DNA of 64,000 nt from JBJHBP01 sp050485685 (GCA_050485685.1 JBJHBW010000004.1:62001-126000); one strand, 5' to 3'. Shown: positions 1-9,527, counted from the stretch's first letter. A program made the numbers and translations. The notes: generated by a model from the letters alone, not told the origin.

Positions 1-153
1 AGGAGAGGCGCGCAGAATATCCGGAATACCCAGCGCTACGAATACATACACAGCCTGCGCGGCCAAATGACCGGATGCCAGCCGCATAGCTCGCACTGAC
101 GGTTGAATCGCATCGTTTACTTCCGCGCCGTAGATATCAGTGGTGGAACTCAC
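1..153 (-). CDS. Methyltransferase, N-terminal fragment (cut by window edge)
   Basis: Fifty-one residues are readable from a GTG at 153, running off the left edge. The segment around residues 25-50, with LASGHLAAQAVYVFVALGIP, looks like the helical dimerisation region at the start of plant-type/bacterial O-methyltransferases, where a winged-helix-like domain precedes the SAM-binding fold. The SAM domain is outside the window, so the reaction cannot be assigned. The gene begins 12 bases after the carrier-protein stop and is probably the next member of the minus-strand operon. The start lacks a strong Shine-Dalgarno sequence. Assignment rests on the hydrophobic motif alone. Confidence 0.6.
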   Translation of the reverse strand, partial: MSSTTDIYGAEVNDAIQPSVRAMRLASGHLAAQAVYVFVALGIPDILRASP

Positions 154-165
154 TTCTATTCACCG

Positions 166-447
166 CTAAGCGTGTAAATCGCCTTTAGCCATTCGGACCT
201 TGCTCTCGACCAGACCGACAATGCCGGACAACGAATCGAAATGTTCAACACCGACTTCGTGAGACTCGATCGATACCCCGAACGTTTCTTCCAGAAAAAC
301 GATAAGCCGAAGTACTGCTATCGAGTCAAGGAGGCCGGAATTCAGCAATGATTCCTCCTCCAGATTCAACTGCCCCTGGGAGCCAGGCAGCAGTTCCTGG
401 AGTATGTAATCTTCAACCTTCGCTCTGACATTCATCGAACTCACCAT
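166..447 (-). CDS. Acyl carrier protein (module 1)
   Basis: Small acidic four-helix carrier protein of about 93 residues. The phosphopantetheine site is LLDSIAVLRL, with the attachment serine near residue 42, followed by the usual FLEETFGVSIE helix. A longer GTG start at 462 is possible, but its first codons contain the GGAGG at 452-456, which is better read as the Shine-Dalgarno sequence for ATG 447 (4-base spacing) or GTG 444 (7 bases). It lies between an LpxL-like acyltransferase and a methyltransferase and follows an AMP-ligase in the same operon. It probably carries the acyl group activated by that ligase. Which acid it carries is unknown. Confidence 0.88.
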   Translation of the reverse strand: MVSSMNVRAKVEDYILQELLPGSQGQLNLEEESLLNSGLLDSIAVLRLIVFLEETFGVSIESHEVGVEHFDSLSGIVGLVESKVRMAKGDLHA

Positions 448-470
448 GCCGCCTCCATCCACTCGAATCC

Positions 471-1511
471 CTATGTGAGCTGCTTCTCAGGAGAACGCCT
501 TCTATTCACACCCGTATCGCTTATGCCTTCCCATCGACGTAGACGATGATTCCAATGCCGTTCATGCCCGATCTCCAGCAGGTACTGCCATGGCCGCTCG
601 CCGACAGAGCATTCCAGTTGTTCAATCAACGTTTCGGCGATCGAGCCAGTATCATGCAGGTCAGTAATCGGATCTCCCCACTTGAGCACGACAGTCCCGT
701 CATTCGCGACACGTGGAACGCATGCAACTACCGGACAACGCACGATCTGCGCTATTTCCAGTGCGCCCAGGGAAAACACTCGATTCCCTTGACCTGCGAA
801 CGGTCGACGGAAGGAGTGAGCACTTGCCTGACGCCAAGACCACGGAGCATCCAACGCGATCGATACGATAGTGCCAACTCCGTTGAGCGCCCTGAATATC
901 GGCACTGACGGAGAGTACTGTCGCGGACCAACATACACGACATCGACCTGCTTCCCGCGATTCAGTGACGACAACGCTGCCAACAGAACGGCATACTGCA
1001 TGCGACTCGCGGTAGCCAGCAAGCTCTTCCCTTCCGGAAAATCGGCCGCGACCTGGACGACACGATGCTCTGCGGTGCCCACAGTCGAGAAAAGAGCCAT
1101 CACAGCCTCTCTCGCATAGTGGGCGGTGACAACTATGAACGACTTCTTAGCAGTCAGCAGATCGTGTACGCCAGCCGCATTCTCATGCCTCACGCTCCAG
1201 CCGTCCGGATCCTCGCGGCCCAGAGCTATACGCCTAAGCACCACGAGATCGCGCAAGGGCTGTGCGAGATAACGACTGGTCAATCTTGCAGTCGCTACCG
1301 GTGAAAGCCCGAAACAAGATCGCGCATCTCTCCAGGCACCATAACCGGGCTTGGGAAGCAACAACAGTATCCATCCGCAGCTGTCTGCGACGACGAGAAC
1401 GGCGCGTCGAGGCATCCAAGCCGCGAGCCACTTCAGGGTAAGCACGATAGCCAAGCGAAATACTGCTTCGACCTGCTCCGCGCCAGTCCTCGCCACGCTC
1501 CGAAACGTCAA
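471..1511 (-). CDS. LpxL/HtrB-like acyltransferase (paralog 1)
   Basis: Protein of 346 residues resembling the lipid A lauroyl/myristoyl acyltransferase family: an N-terminal membrane segment (about 17-52), a central FIVVTAHYAREA block and a C-terminal GERPWQYLLEIG block. Canonical LpxL enzymes carry HX4(D/E); here His131 is followed by Glu at +4 (Glu135), one residue short. Two paralogs at 12759 and 13916 share the architecture. The start is a TTG at 1511, supported by TAGGAG seven bases upstream. Adjacent carrier-protein and AMP-ligase genes suggest an acyl-ACP donor. The acceptor could be a polysaccharide, a lipid carrier or lipid A; this is inference. It is probably attached to the inner membrane. 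Confidence 0.72.
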   Translation of the reverse strand: MTFRSVARTGAEQVEAVFRLAIVLTLKWLAAWMPRRAVLVVADSCGWILLLLPKPGYGAWRDARSCFGLSPVATARLTSRYLAQPLRDLVVLRRIALGREDPDGWSVRHENAAGVHDLLTAKKSFIVVTAHYAREAVMALFSTVGTAEHRVVQVAADFPEGKSLLATASRMQYAVLLAALSSLNRGKQVDVVYVGPRQYSPSVPIFRALNGVGTIVSIALDAPWSWRQASAHSFRRPFAGQGNRVFSLGALEIAQIVRCPVVACVPRVANDGTVVLKWGDPITDLHDTGSIAETLIEQLECSVGERPWQYLLEIGHERHWNHRLRRWEGISDTGVNRRRSPEKQLT

Positions 1512-1649
1512 GACTCACTCCTACGGCGAGGGGCATCGGCCATCATGGGTGTCGATATGAAGATATCGCCCTGGTGAAAGAGTGTCCCTGCAACGTCGCT
1601 TTGATGCAGGAATATTCGATGCCGATCGCCCGTCCCTCGCCCGTGTCGT

Positions 1650-3188
1650 TCAGTTATCGATACTCGCATTGTCAATCAAGTCCTTGCGAAGGATCTTTCC
1701 CAATGGGCTTCTCGGCAGCTCGTCGCGATACTCGACTACACGCGGTATCTTGAAGTCCGCAAGTCTCCGGGAGCAATGCGCAAATATGACGTTCTGTGGG
1801 ATACGATCTTCTGAGACGATGACGGCTTTGACCCTTTGTCCCGCCGCTCCATCGTCCAGACCCACTACAACCACCTCTGACACTCCTGGCAGATCCAGAA
1901 GAACGGTCTCGACTTCAACGGGATCAACCTTGTTACCCGCAACGTTAATGAAGTTGCGTTTGCGGCCCGCGAGCATCAGCTTGCCATTTTCCAGGTATCC
2001 AATGTCACCTGGCAAAAAGTTGCCTGACCGAAACGATGACTCAGAACCCGACTCTGCTACGTCATAGCCGTCGGCAGCAAATGGACTCGATATGGCAATA
2101 TTCCCTGTTACACCATCGCGCACAGGCTTGCCTGCGTCATCAAGGATACGGACCGACACTCCCGGGAAAGGACTCCCGACCGACGCCATACTGGCGTCTG
2201 TCGCCGGTTCCGCTTCGATGGTAGCAACCCCTGTCTCGGTGCATCCGTACTGTTGTCGGAGGGCAACGCCGAACTGCGAGTAGAATTTTCGACGGATGTC
2301 TGTCGGCAATGGCGCTCCGCCGGATATTGCAAATCGCAACGACGTCAGATCAAAGCCATGCCCGAGGTCAATAATCGATGCATACATCATCGGCGCTCCC
2401 GCCATTCCCGTTATGCCATGCTTCTCGACTATTGCCGCGACATCTCGCGGGAAAAATTCGTGCACAACGTGTATGGAACTACCGGAAAGCAGCGGAGACA
2501 GCATGGCACCGATAAGGCCATAGGCATGATAGAACGGCAACGTGCCGATTATCTTGTCATCCGGCCCATACGCCAGCACCTGACGAACTGACTTGACCTC
2601 CTCGATGACTTGTCTATGAGTCCGCGTTACACGTTTGCTGCGTCCGGTCGACCCCGTAGAGTATTGTGTGCAAGCTCCGCCATCCAGTGTTTGTTGAGCA
2701 GGAACGCCCGACCGCGATCGACTAGCGGCAACCTCCAGATGGCGAGGCTCACCCTCTCCCCATAGCCACAGTGACGAGATATGCGCCTTCAGTCCGCCAA
2801 GCGCAAGAATGTTGGGTTCAAGGTCGACCGACGAGATGACGGTCTCGACGTTACAGTCATTGAAGTATCTGGCAATCTCGTATGGCCGGTAACGAACATT
2901 CAGACAAACCGGTATCGCTCCGAGACTCCATAACGCAAAAGTCGTAATCACGAACGGCGAACCGTTTCGCAACAATACCCCAACGCGATCACCCGCATTC
3001 ACTCCGCACGTTGCGAGCATTGCGGAGAATCGGTCGATCGAATCAACTAGCTCGCAATATGTGATCTCTGCTTCAGATTCCCGCAACGCTACTGCATTCG
3101 GACAGGAATTCGCAGTCCGTTGCAGCTCGGCGAACAAACCTTCGCTCGCTTCATTCGCTTGCACAGCTTCAGCCTCCGAAAAGCGCAT
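1650..3188 (-). CDS. AMP-forming acyl-CoA/ACP ligase (module 1)
   Basis: Class I adenylate-forming enzyme of 512 residues. It activates a carboxylic acid as acyl-AMP and passes it to CoA or a carrier protein. The phosphate-binding loop YSTGSTGRSKRVTRTH lies at residues 176-191, the YGCTETG motif is in the middle, and the C-terminal PRSPLGKILRK supplies the catalytic lysine. An in-frame extension to 3383 exists, but homology begins near ATG 3188 (MRFSEAEAV), so this start is preferred although its ribosome site is weak. It is followed by the LpxL-like gene and the ACP in the same operon, which points to acyl-ACP loading. The substrate cannot be read from the sequence. Confidence 0.85.
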   Translation of the reverse strand: MRFSEAEAVQANEASEGLFAELQRTANSCPNAVALRESEAEITYCELVDSIDRFSAMLATCGVNAGDRVGVLLRNGSPFVITTFALWSLGAIPVCLNVRYRPYEIARYFNDCNVETVISSVDLEPNILALGGLKAHISSLWLWGEGEPRHLEVAASRSRSGVPAQQTLDGGACTQYSTGSTGRSKRVTRTHRQVIEEVKSVRQVLAYGPDDKIIGTLPFYHAYGLIGAMLSPLLSGSSIHVVHEFFPRDVAAIVEKHGITGMAGAPMMYASIIDLGHGFDLTSLRFAISGGAPLPTDIRRKFYSQFGVALRQQYGCTETGVATIEAEPATDASMASVGSPFPGVSVRILDDAGKPVRDGVTGNIAISSPFAADGYDVAESGSESSFRSGNFLPGDIGYLENGKLMLAGRKRNFINVAGNKVDPVEVETVLLDLPGVSEVVVVGLDDGAAGQRVKAVIVSEDRIPQNVIFAHCSRRLADFKIPRVVEYRDELPRSPLGKILRKDLIDNASIDN

Positions 3189-3427
3189 CGCCTGACCGTC
3201 ACGGCCTGCCACGCGGCTCCGATTCCTAAGCCTCGCGACAGCATGGCGACAGGTCTGATTGTACTCGAAGTTCTGTCGAAGCACCGGAGTGGGCGTCACG
3301 GATAGCGCCCGAAAACGGTCAGGAATATGCCCCACGGTCGCGGGTGACCCAGCCGACCGATCGCGCATTGGGCAGTATGTCAAATAGCAGTGCGAGCGTC
3401 ATGACGGGGGATACTCGACTAACCGTT

Positions 3428-4744
3428 TCACGCGAATCGACGAAATACCGGCTTTACCGGGCGGCCTGTCAAGTATTTCTGGCAGCCGTCCTCCAATGCA
3501 CGCCTATAGACATAAAGCGCTTCGCCGATGGCTTCTAGCGTTTCGGCAATGTCTTTATCGCTGTGCGAGTAACTCACCACCAAGGAAGGGGCAATGATTC
3601 GCCGGCGAATCATCTCCTGCATAAACAGCGTTCGGAACGGCTGGCTGGGTTTGCCCTCGCAGTCTCGGGTATAAAAGAGGAGATTGCAGTCGCGGCTCAC
3701 AGTGCCGAAGTAGTCCTGTAAACCAAGCTCAGCGGTCAGCCGCGCGATGCCGCTGCGAAGAGCCTCACCGCGTGAATACAACACATCGATTACGCCCAGC
3801 TGCTGATAGCACCTGGCAGTGGCAAGCCCGGCGGCGAGTGCATGCGTCTCCGCACCGTGGGTGGTGGACAAGAGAAATACACGTTCGTGAGGATGGTCCA
3901 GGCCGCCTCGCTCCATAAGCTCCCGCTTTCCGACCAAGGCAGACAGACTGAATCCGTTAGCCAATGCCTTCCCCCAAGCGGACAGATCCGGTGTGACCCC
4001 ATACTCTGCCTGCGCCCCACCGGCGTGCCAACGAAAACCAGTGATCATTTCATCGAACACGAGCACCGCGCCCTGGTCTCTGCATAGCGCCTGCAGATCT
4101 CTCAGAAAACCGGCTACCGGTTCTTCGGTGCGGGCAGCCTCCAGAACCACACAGGCGATCTCCCCTGGAAAACGTTCAAAAAGGGCACGCAGGCTTGCGA
4201 TGTCGTTGTACCTGAACTTGACAGTCTGCGATCTGACCCATTGAGGAATGCCCGAAGGCATATCGGTGGTACCGATGAACCAGTCGCTCGTGGAAAAAAA
4301 CGGGTGGTCGCCACAAATCGCGATGCGGTCACGCCCGGTGTATGAGCGAGCCAGCCTGACTGCGGCGTCGAGAGTGTCGGAGCCGTCCTTCGCAAATTTC
4401 ACCATCTCTGCCCCGGGAACGATTTCCAGCAATCGCTCCGCATACTCGACTTCAAGGGGAGACGGGCGCGTGAAATTGGAACCGTTCTCCAGTTCCGCAG
4501 CCACCGCATCGATCACAGGCCGAAACGCATGCCCGAGCGTAACTGCTCGCAGCCCCATTCCGTACTCGATGAACTCATTTCCATCGGCGTCCCAGACATG
4601 ACATCCCTGACCGCGCACGATGAACGGCGGCGCCTGCTCCGGAAACTGATCGTCGCCTTTCGCATAGGTGTGCGCACCACCAGGAATGAGTCGACGAGCC
4701 CTCTTGCTGAGGGCCGCACCACGCTCCCGACCGGCGAAACTCAT
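3428..4744 (-). CDS. Class III PLP aminotransferase, glutamate-1-semialdehyde aminomutase-like
   Basis: Protein of 438 residues of the HemL/class III aminotransferase fold. Visible are the N-terminal GGAHTYAKGDDQFP segment, the FAKDGSDTLDAAVRLAR cofactor region, VVLEAAR, the VFDEMITGFR aspartate motif and the PLP-lysine motif WGKALANGFS. HemL-like relatives in polysaccharide clusters transfer amino groups to sugars or small acids, so this is unlikely to be the housekeeping haem enzyme. ATG 4744 is preferred over the longer frame to 4897 because GAGGGAG lies just upstream and homology starts there. It overlaps none of its neighbours but sits 22 bases after the PIG-L gene. Substrate unknown. 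Confidence 0.85.
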   Translation of the reverse strand: MSFAGRERGAALSKRARRLIPGGAHTYAKGDDQFPEQAPPFIVRGQGCHVWDADGNEFIEYGMGLRAVTLGHAFRPVIDAVAAELENGSNFTRPSPLEVEYAERLLEIVPGAEMVKFAKDGSDTLDAAVRLARSYTGRDRIAICGDHPFFSTSDWFIGTTDMPSGIPQWVRSQTVKFRYNDIASLRALFERFPGEIACVVLEAARTEEPVAGFLRDLQALCRDQGAVLVFDEMITGFRWHAGGAQAEYGVTPDLSAWGKALANGFSLSALVGKRELMERGGLDHPHERVFLLSTTHGAETHALAAGLATARCYQQLGVIDVLYSRGEALRSGIARLTAELGLQDYFGTVSRDCNLLFYTRDCEGKPSQPFRTLFMQEMIRRRIIAPSLVVSYSHSDKDIAETLEAIGEALYVYRRALEDGCQKYLTGRPVKPVFRRFA

Positions 4745-4766
4745 TGCCGTCACTCCCTCTTTGCCT

Positions 4767-5414
4767 TCAGAAGATGAACTTGCGCACATAGAACGCCTCC
4801 GCGTGACCGTCCGGCGCATTGCACTCGATGCCACGGATGCGCAGCATGGCCATGAATGTATCCTCCGTGAACCAGCGACGTGAGCGCTGACTGGCAAAGC
4901 CGCGCATCAGCATACGCACCTTGCGTCGACAGTTCGCAGGACTGACAGGAACGTATCCGTTCGGCGACCTCAGATCGCCATCGTACTTGATGATCTCGAA
5001 CTCCATGATCAAGTGGTCTCGGAATGTATTCCAGGTCAGCTCTGAGACGACGCGGTGATCCTGGTGAAGATCGTGGCGCGCATGTGTGAATATGAGGTCC
5101 GGCTGCACATCGCCCTTGAGCTTCTCAAAGTAGTCCTTCAACGCGTTTTGCACAGTGGGGAAATAACCGTCGGGGAATTCGGCGGTCCGAATATCGTGGC
5201 GCCTGGCTCCTTTCAGAAAACGCTTGGCGCTCGCTCTTGCTTCCCGCTCCCGCGCACCCGATCCGCTCAGCACGACCCATATGAACTCAACAGGACCGGG
5301 ACGATCAATGAGTTCCAGGATGGTACCGCCGCACCCAATTTCGATATCGTCGGAGTGAGCACCGATGCAAAGCACACGAAGAGTGCCGCGCTTCTTAGGG
5401 ACCAGCTGTAACAC
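4767..5414 (-). CDS. PIG-L family deacetylase (LmbE-like)
   Basis: Zinc-dependent N-deacetylase of 215 residues. The two family metal motifs are present: GAHSDDIEIGCGGT at residues 18-31, and HDLHQDHR at 114-121. PIG-L enzymes remove acetyl from N-acetylated sugars such as GlcNAc derivatives or small conjugates. The GTG start at 5414 has GGAAG upstream, within the end of the preceding nucleotidyltransferase gene. Its place between a sugar nucleotidyltransferase and an aminotransferase suggests it exposes an amino group on a sugar intermediate that could later be acylated by the carrier-protein module. That link is inferred from position. Confidence 0.88.
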   Translation of the reverse strand: MLQLVPKKRGTLRVLCIGAHSDDIEIGCGGTILELIDRPGPVEFIWVVLSGSGAREREARASAKRFLKGARRHDIRTAEFPDGYFPTVQNALKDYFEKLKGDVQPDLIFTHARHDLHQDHRVVSELTWNTFRDHLIMEFEIIKYDGDLRSPNGYVPVSPANCRRKVRMLMRGFASQRSRRWFTEDTFMAMLRIRGIECNAPDGHAEAFYVRKFIF

Positions 5415-5417
5415 TGT

Positions 5418-6194
5418 CTACTTCCGCCAGAGCATCCAAGGACAGGCGCCCTGCGCCTCCATACGATCAAACGTGATCTTGTCCTTGAACGTGTCCATCG
5501 ATTGCCAGAATCCGGAGTGCCGATAGGTCACCAGCCTCCGCTGTTCGATCAATCTGCCGAAAGGCTCCACGACGAGTTCCTCTCCTTCGCGGATGAAGTC
5601 GAAAATTTCGGGCCGTAGCGCAAAGAATCCGCCGTTTATCCAAAGCTCTCCTTCGTTCATCTCGCCCATTCCCGTCACCAGTCCATCGCTGTTTGCACGG
5701 ACCGTGTGAAAGCTCTGCGAGCTGCGGACCGACGCGAACGCCGCAACTGCCCGTTCACGCTCGAAAATTCCGGTCAGGCGGTCGAGCGGGAGATCCGAGA
5801 GCCCGTCTGCATAGTTGGCAAGAAACGCCGGCTCGTTCTCAACAAGGTGGCGAACCCGCAAAAGCCTCTGGCCGATGTTGCTGTGCATGCCGGTGTCCAC
5901 GAAGGTGATGCGCCAGTCGTCGACATCACGACTGAGCAGCTCGACCTTGCCGGACCCGGGGTGATACACGAAATCGTTGGTGAGTTCCTCGCGATAGTTC
6001 AGAAAGTACTCCCTGATGAGGTCTCCCCGGTACCCGAGGCACAAGACAAAATCGTTATGACCGAAGTGGGCGTAGTAGCGCATCAAGTGCCAGAGAATCG
6101 GGCGATAACCCACGTTCACCAACGGCTTTGGAATGGTGTCGGAATGCTCACGCAACCGTGTTCCCAAACCGCCGCAAAAAAGCACCACCTTCAT
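5418..6194 (-). CDS. rfbF: Glucose-1-phosphate cytidylyltransferase-like nucleotidyltransferase
   Basis: Protein of 258 residues. It starts with the nucleotidyltransferase signature VVLFCGGLGTRLREHSD and has IPKPLVNVG with the sugar-phosphate-binding lysine. FLANYADGLSDL and a WINGGFFALRPE block are typical of RfbF, which makes CDP-glucose from CTP and glucose-1-phosphate. The usual length is about 257, so it looks complete. The ATG overlaps the stop of the upstream DUF4910 gene (ATGA), indicating translational coupling. No CDP-glucose 4,6-dehydratase is recognisable in the window; the SDR at 8136 is the only candidate partner. Confidence 0.88.
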   Translation of the reverse strand: MKVVLFCGGLGTRLREHSDTIPKPLVNVGYRPILWHLMRYYAHFGHNDFVLCLGYRGDLIREYFLNYREELTNDFVYHPGSGKVELLSRDVDDWRITFVDTGMHSNIGQRLLRVRHLVENEPAFLANYADGLSDLPLDRLTGIFERERAVAAFASVRSSQSFHTVRANSDGLVTGMGEMNEGELWINGGFFALRPEIFDFIREGEELVVEPFGRLIEQRRLVTYRHSGFWQSMDTFKDKITFDRMEAQGACPWMLWRK

Positions 6195-7564
6195 TTCCCT
6201 TCTTCTCCCAGGCTCGGTGAGTCGACGCGGCGCAACAACTGCACGTCAGCAAGCGCATCTGCGGCATCCGCGACAAGTTCGAACGGCAGTCCCGACTTCG
6301 ATGCTATCTGCAACAGATTCTGTGAACCGTCCGACTGGTTTAGAACCCACAGCAACGCATGCTCGAAGTCGCCGGGGTGCATGCCTCCCGTTGGACGGAA
6401 CAGACCGCGCTTTCCAAGACGGGGTTCGCACTTCGGATTCAGGCTCAAGAAGTGCGCGTTTCTTTCAATCGTACGCAGAACGTGCACACAACAATGCAAA
6501 GACTCGGCCAGGGCATCACGGTCGATCAGGCTGAAGTCATCCGCCGAGGTGTGATACTGCGCATATTCGTTGTTGGGCGTGCGAGTCAGCCGACCAACCG
6601 GCAGATTGAAGCCTGGCGAGCACAATTGCCGTTCGTCATAGCCATACGGCGAAAAGTCCAGGATTCTGCCGTCGGGGAAACTCTCCGACAGCACATGCGA
6701 CGCAACCTGGTCGATGTCGGCATCACCACGGCGACTGCGCTTATAAGTGAGAGCACCCCTGTCACCCAGCAGACCCAACACCAGGCCGTGACGGACCCGC
6801 GCCACTCCAGTTTCATTGGCAGCCAACCATGCGATCGAACCGATCGTGCCCGGTGCGAACACGAACCGGAAGGTATAGCGCGGTCGGGACTCCGACAGCT
6901 CGGCCGCCAGCGCCGTCGCGAGCGCGATACCGGTCAGGTTGTCGTTGCAAAGTGACGGATGACAGACGTGAGTGAAGATCAGGAATTCCTCAGCCGTCTC
7001 GCCCGGAATCACGCACTCACCGTAAGTCAACGACCCGGCCTTGAGCGTACTATCGATCCGGACATGGTAGCGTCCGGGCCGTAACGCTTCGAGCAGACGA
7101 TGCGGCACGCAGAAGCCCCAGTCTTCTCGATAGTAGCTTGTTCGGTAAGGGATCCAGTCCGGATGCTCCGGAATGGAATGCAGACGCGGCCGCAGTTGCT
7201 CCAACGTCATTACCTGATCGACAGGAGTGCTGTAACTCATCAGGTGCAAGCTGTGGTTCTGTATGTCTACCACACGCCTGCCGCTCTCATCCGCAATCCA
7301 GGCTTCTCTTACGTTCCACTCGAGCGGCACTTCCCAGTCGAACACGGGAGTTCCCGATGGCACTTCTTGCAGATGAAGAGGAATCCGCCGGGCGATCAGG
7401 GCAAGAGACTCGCGCAGCCCTGCACCGGTGATACTTCGGCAGATCGGATAGAGCTCCTGCATGAAAGCCCAGCTATCCTCAATGCGCTCCCGGCAAGCAG
7501 CCAGAGAACTCAGACCCGCAAGCAGGTCCGGCAGCGAAGACCGAGTTTCCACGGGATGCGCCAT
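6191..7564 (-). CDS. DUF4910 aminopeptidase-like protein
   Basis: Protein of 457 residues with the layout of DUF4910 proteins: a core with M28-like aminopeptidase fold and a C-terminal winged-helix-like region. The metal-binding stretch FTHVCHPSLCNDN is clear, as are NNEYAQYHTSADD and the YYREDWGFC segment. These proteins recur in O-antigen and EPS clusters next to RfbF-type genes, but their reaction is not settled. It could remove an amide-linked group from a sugar, or be structural. It sits between the cupin epimerase and rfbF, four bases overlapping the latter. Family call is firm, function open. Confidence 0.82.
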   Translation of the reverse strand: MAHPVETRSSLPDLLAGLSSLAACRERIEDSWAFMQELYPICRSITGAGLRESLALIARRIPLHLQEVPSGTPVFDWEVPLEWNVREAWIADESGRRVVDIQNHSLHLMSYSTPVDQVMTLEQLRPRLHSIPEHPDWIPYRTSYYREDWGFCVPHRLLEALRPGRYHVRIDSTLKAGSLTYGECVIPGETAEEFLIFTHVCHPSLCNDNLTGIALATALAAELSESRPRYTFRFVFAPGTIGSIAWLAANETGVARVRHGLVLGLLGDRGALTYKRSRRGDADIDQVASHVLSESFPDGRILDFSPYGYDERQLCSPGFNLPVGRLTRTPNNEYAQYHTSADDFSLIDRDALAESLHCCVHVLRTIERNAHFLSLNPKCEPRLGKRGLFRPTGGMHPGDFEHALLWVLNQSDGSQNLLQIASKSGLPFELVADAADALADVQLLRRVDSPSLGEEGK

Positions 7565-7567
7565 ACC

Positions 7568-8134
7568 CTACGTCATCGCCCGTATGCGGTCTTCGTAATT
7601 CCTGCGATCAAAATCCGGGTAGGTGGCGTCACGCTCCGTCATCACCGGTTCATCGGCAAGCGGCCAGATGATATTGAATGCAACATCGTTCCAGCGTGCG
7701 CCGAATGCCAGCTCAGGCGCGTGGAAGTCAGTCATCAGATAAGACACGTCCGTGTCGCGTTCCAGAGTCTGGAATCCGTGTAACATTCCCGGCGGAACGA
7801 AAAGCGCGTTATGGGTGTCCGCTGCAAGCTCGACGCCGAAATGTTGCAGATAAGTGACCGATCCGGGCCGCAGATCGATTATCACGTCAAAAATCCGCCC
7901 TTGCGTGCACCGAACGAGTTTGCCCTCCCGCGACGGCGGCAACTGCATGTGCATCCCACGCAAGATACCGCGGCTGAGATTACGGGACAAATTCATTTGC
8001 ACGAAACTGTCCGGCAGCCCGTGAGCAGCAAACTCTCGTGCGCACCAGGAGCGAGCAAAGAATCCGCGGTGATCCCGGTGCGGCTCGATTTCCACAACGA
8101 ATGCTCCCGCAAGGGGCGTCTCCCGAAACTTCAC
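7568..8134 (-). CDS. RmlC-like NDP-sugar 3,5-epimerase (cupin)
   Basis: Protein of 188 residues. It has the RmlC signatures DHRGFFARSW, a NLSRNLSRGILRGMHMQ segment with the catalytic-histidine region, the IFDVIIDLRPGS strand and PPGMLHGFQTLE. These enzymes epimerise C3 and/or C5 of 4-keto-6-deoxy NDP-sugars. A separate housekeeping-type rmlC lies at 54999, so this copy probably serves the CDP-sugar branch with rfbF and the SDR. The GTG start at 8134 is preceded by GGAAG overlapping the SDR stop. One catalytic residue change would be needed to tell a 3-, 5- or 3,5-epimerase apart, and that cannot be done by eye. Confidence 0.85.
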   Translation of the reverse strand: MKFRETPLAGAFVVEIEPHRDHRGFFARSWCAREFAAHGLPDSFVQMNLSRNLSRGILRGMHMQLPPSREGKLVRCTQGRIFDVIIDLRPGSVTYLQHFGVELAADTHNALFVPPGMLHGFQTLERDTDVSYLMTDFHAPELAFGARWNDVAFNIIWPLADEPVMTERDATYPDFDRRNYEDRIRAMT

Positions 8135-8135
8135 A

Positions 8136-9167
8136 TCACTTCCAGAAAAATTCCGCGTCTATCTGATTAGTCCGTTGCAGATACTCCAACTGCTTGAGCC
8201 GCGTGAAGGCACGAAACTTGTAGCTCTCGGGACCAAACTCGATCCTTTCAAACAATTCACGAAACTGCCGCGCCCCGTCGCGAGCACTGTAGCTGCATTT
8301 GAAACCCGGCAGTTCATTGTGAATCTTCGCAAAGCTCACACGATAACTGCGGTTGTCGGCGCTCGGCGGACCGGCGGTGACCTCGCAACCCGGAAACTCG
8401 TCCGCTACGATCTGCGCAATCTCGCGGACCCGATAGTTCTCGGAATCCTGCCCGACGTTGAAGATCTTGCCCCGAACGACGTCTTCCGGAGCTTCCAGGC
8501 TCCTGTAAATGGCCTCGCAGATATCCAGCACATGTACGAGTGGACGCCACGGGCTGCCGTCACTGACCATTGCGATATGCCGGGCTGTCCACGCGAGCGC
8601 GCACAGATCGTTAAGCACGATGTCGAAGCGCATCCGTGGCGATGGACCGTAGGCCGTTGCATTTCTCAGGAACACCGGACAGAAATCCGAGTCGGCCATA
8701 GCGCCCACATCTCTTTCGACAAGCACCTTGCATTCAGCGTAGGCCGTTTGAGGGTTCGGATCGGCTGTCTCATCCAGGAAATCGCCGGTGCCGGCGCCAT
8801 AGACACTGCAGGAGGACGTATAGACGAAGCGTCGAGCCCCCGCTCGCATCGCGACCTCGGCAAGCGACACCGAACCTTTGTGGTTGATCTTATGAGTCAC
8901 CGCCGGATTGTTCTGGCCCAGCGGATCGTTCGATAGCTCCGCCAGGTGCACGACAGCCTCGCAACCGGCAACATCGGACTCGGTAATGTTTCGCAGATCC
9001 TTGTTCAGAATGAACGGGGTGGCGCCATAGTTCCGGTCGTCGCTGTAAAGCCACCCGTCGCGATAATAGCCGGTATCGAGCCCTATCACCTCGACACCGC
9101 GATTCATCAGGTAAGGAGCCAAAAGCGTACCGATATAGCCGTTGACACCGGTTACAAAAACGCGCAT
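8136..9167 (-). CDS. NAD-dependent epimerase/dehydratase (extended SDR)
   Basis: Protein of 343 residues. The Rossmann motif VTGVNGYIG is at the N-terminus, the serine strand is VYTSSCSVYG and the catalytic pair is in TAYAECK. Extended SDRs oxidise, reduce, epimerise or dehydrate NDP-sugars. It heads the minus-strand operon with the cupin, RfbF and DUF4910 genes, so a reductase or epimerase on the CDP- or dTDP-4-keto sugar is likely. An in-frame TTG lies at 9173, but ATG 9167 places the Rossmann fold at residue 4, as usual. No strong ribosome site is visible for either. Confidence 0.84.
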   Translation of the reverse strand: MRVFVTGVNGYIGTLLAPYLMNRGVEVIGLDTGYYRDGWLYSDDRNYGATPFILNKDLRNITESDVAGCEAVVHLAELSNDPLGQNNPAVTHKINHKGSVSLAEVAMRAGARRFVYTSSCSVYGAGTGDFLDETADPNPQTAYAECKVLVERDVGAMADSDFCPVFLRNATAYGPSPRMRFDIVLNDLCALAWTARHIAMVSDGSPWRPLVHVLDICEAIYRSLEAPEDVVRGKIFNVGQDSENYRVREIAQIVADEFPGCEVTAGPPSADNRSYRVSFAKIHNELPGFKCSYSARDGARQFRELFERIEFGPESYKFRAFTRLKQLEYLQRTNQIDAEFFWK

Positions 9168-9527
9168 ATGCAATCTTTCTTAGTGAGGAGGCTCAAAAAA
9201 CTCCAGAGCATTCGGGATCCGCCCGCACGCGCTCTGGTTAGCTGATGACTTTAGCAGCCGGGGCTTCTACAGAGATTGAAGCAACGCACAATTTGCCCGG
9301 TTGCCGGACGACCGCCAGAGTAACCGAAGTTCGAGACCAGAAAAAGGAGCTGCCCGCGGTGACGCCCGACGTTTCCCCTGGCCCGCCGATCAGGCGCATT
9401 CGCGAACGATGTCACACATGCCCGCTAAGTGATCAGGCAGAATACCCCTTATAACGCGCAGGGCCAGCTCTCTATCGTGCTCCGCGCGCGGACCTGTCTC
9501 AATCCCATTTCCCGATAGAGGATTAAC
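9168..9527. promoter_or_regulatory. Divergent intergenic region between the two biosynthetic operons
   Basis: About 360 bases separate two divergent operons, so promoters for both must lie here. No convincing ORF is present. A TATAAC hexamer at 9450-9455 could be a -10 element for the plus-strand methyltransferase operon, but no matching -35 is evident. The plus-strand gene has AGAGG before its GTG at 9528. No operator, riboswitch or terminator is recognised. Confidence 0.4.
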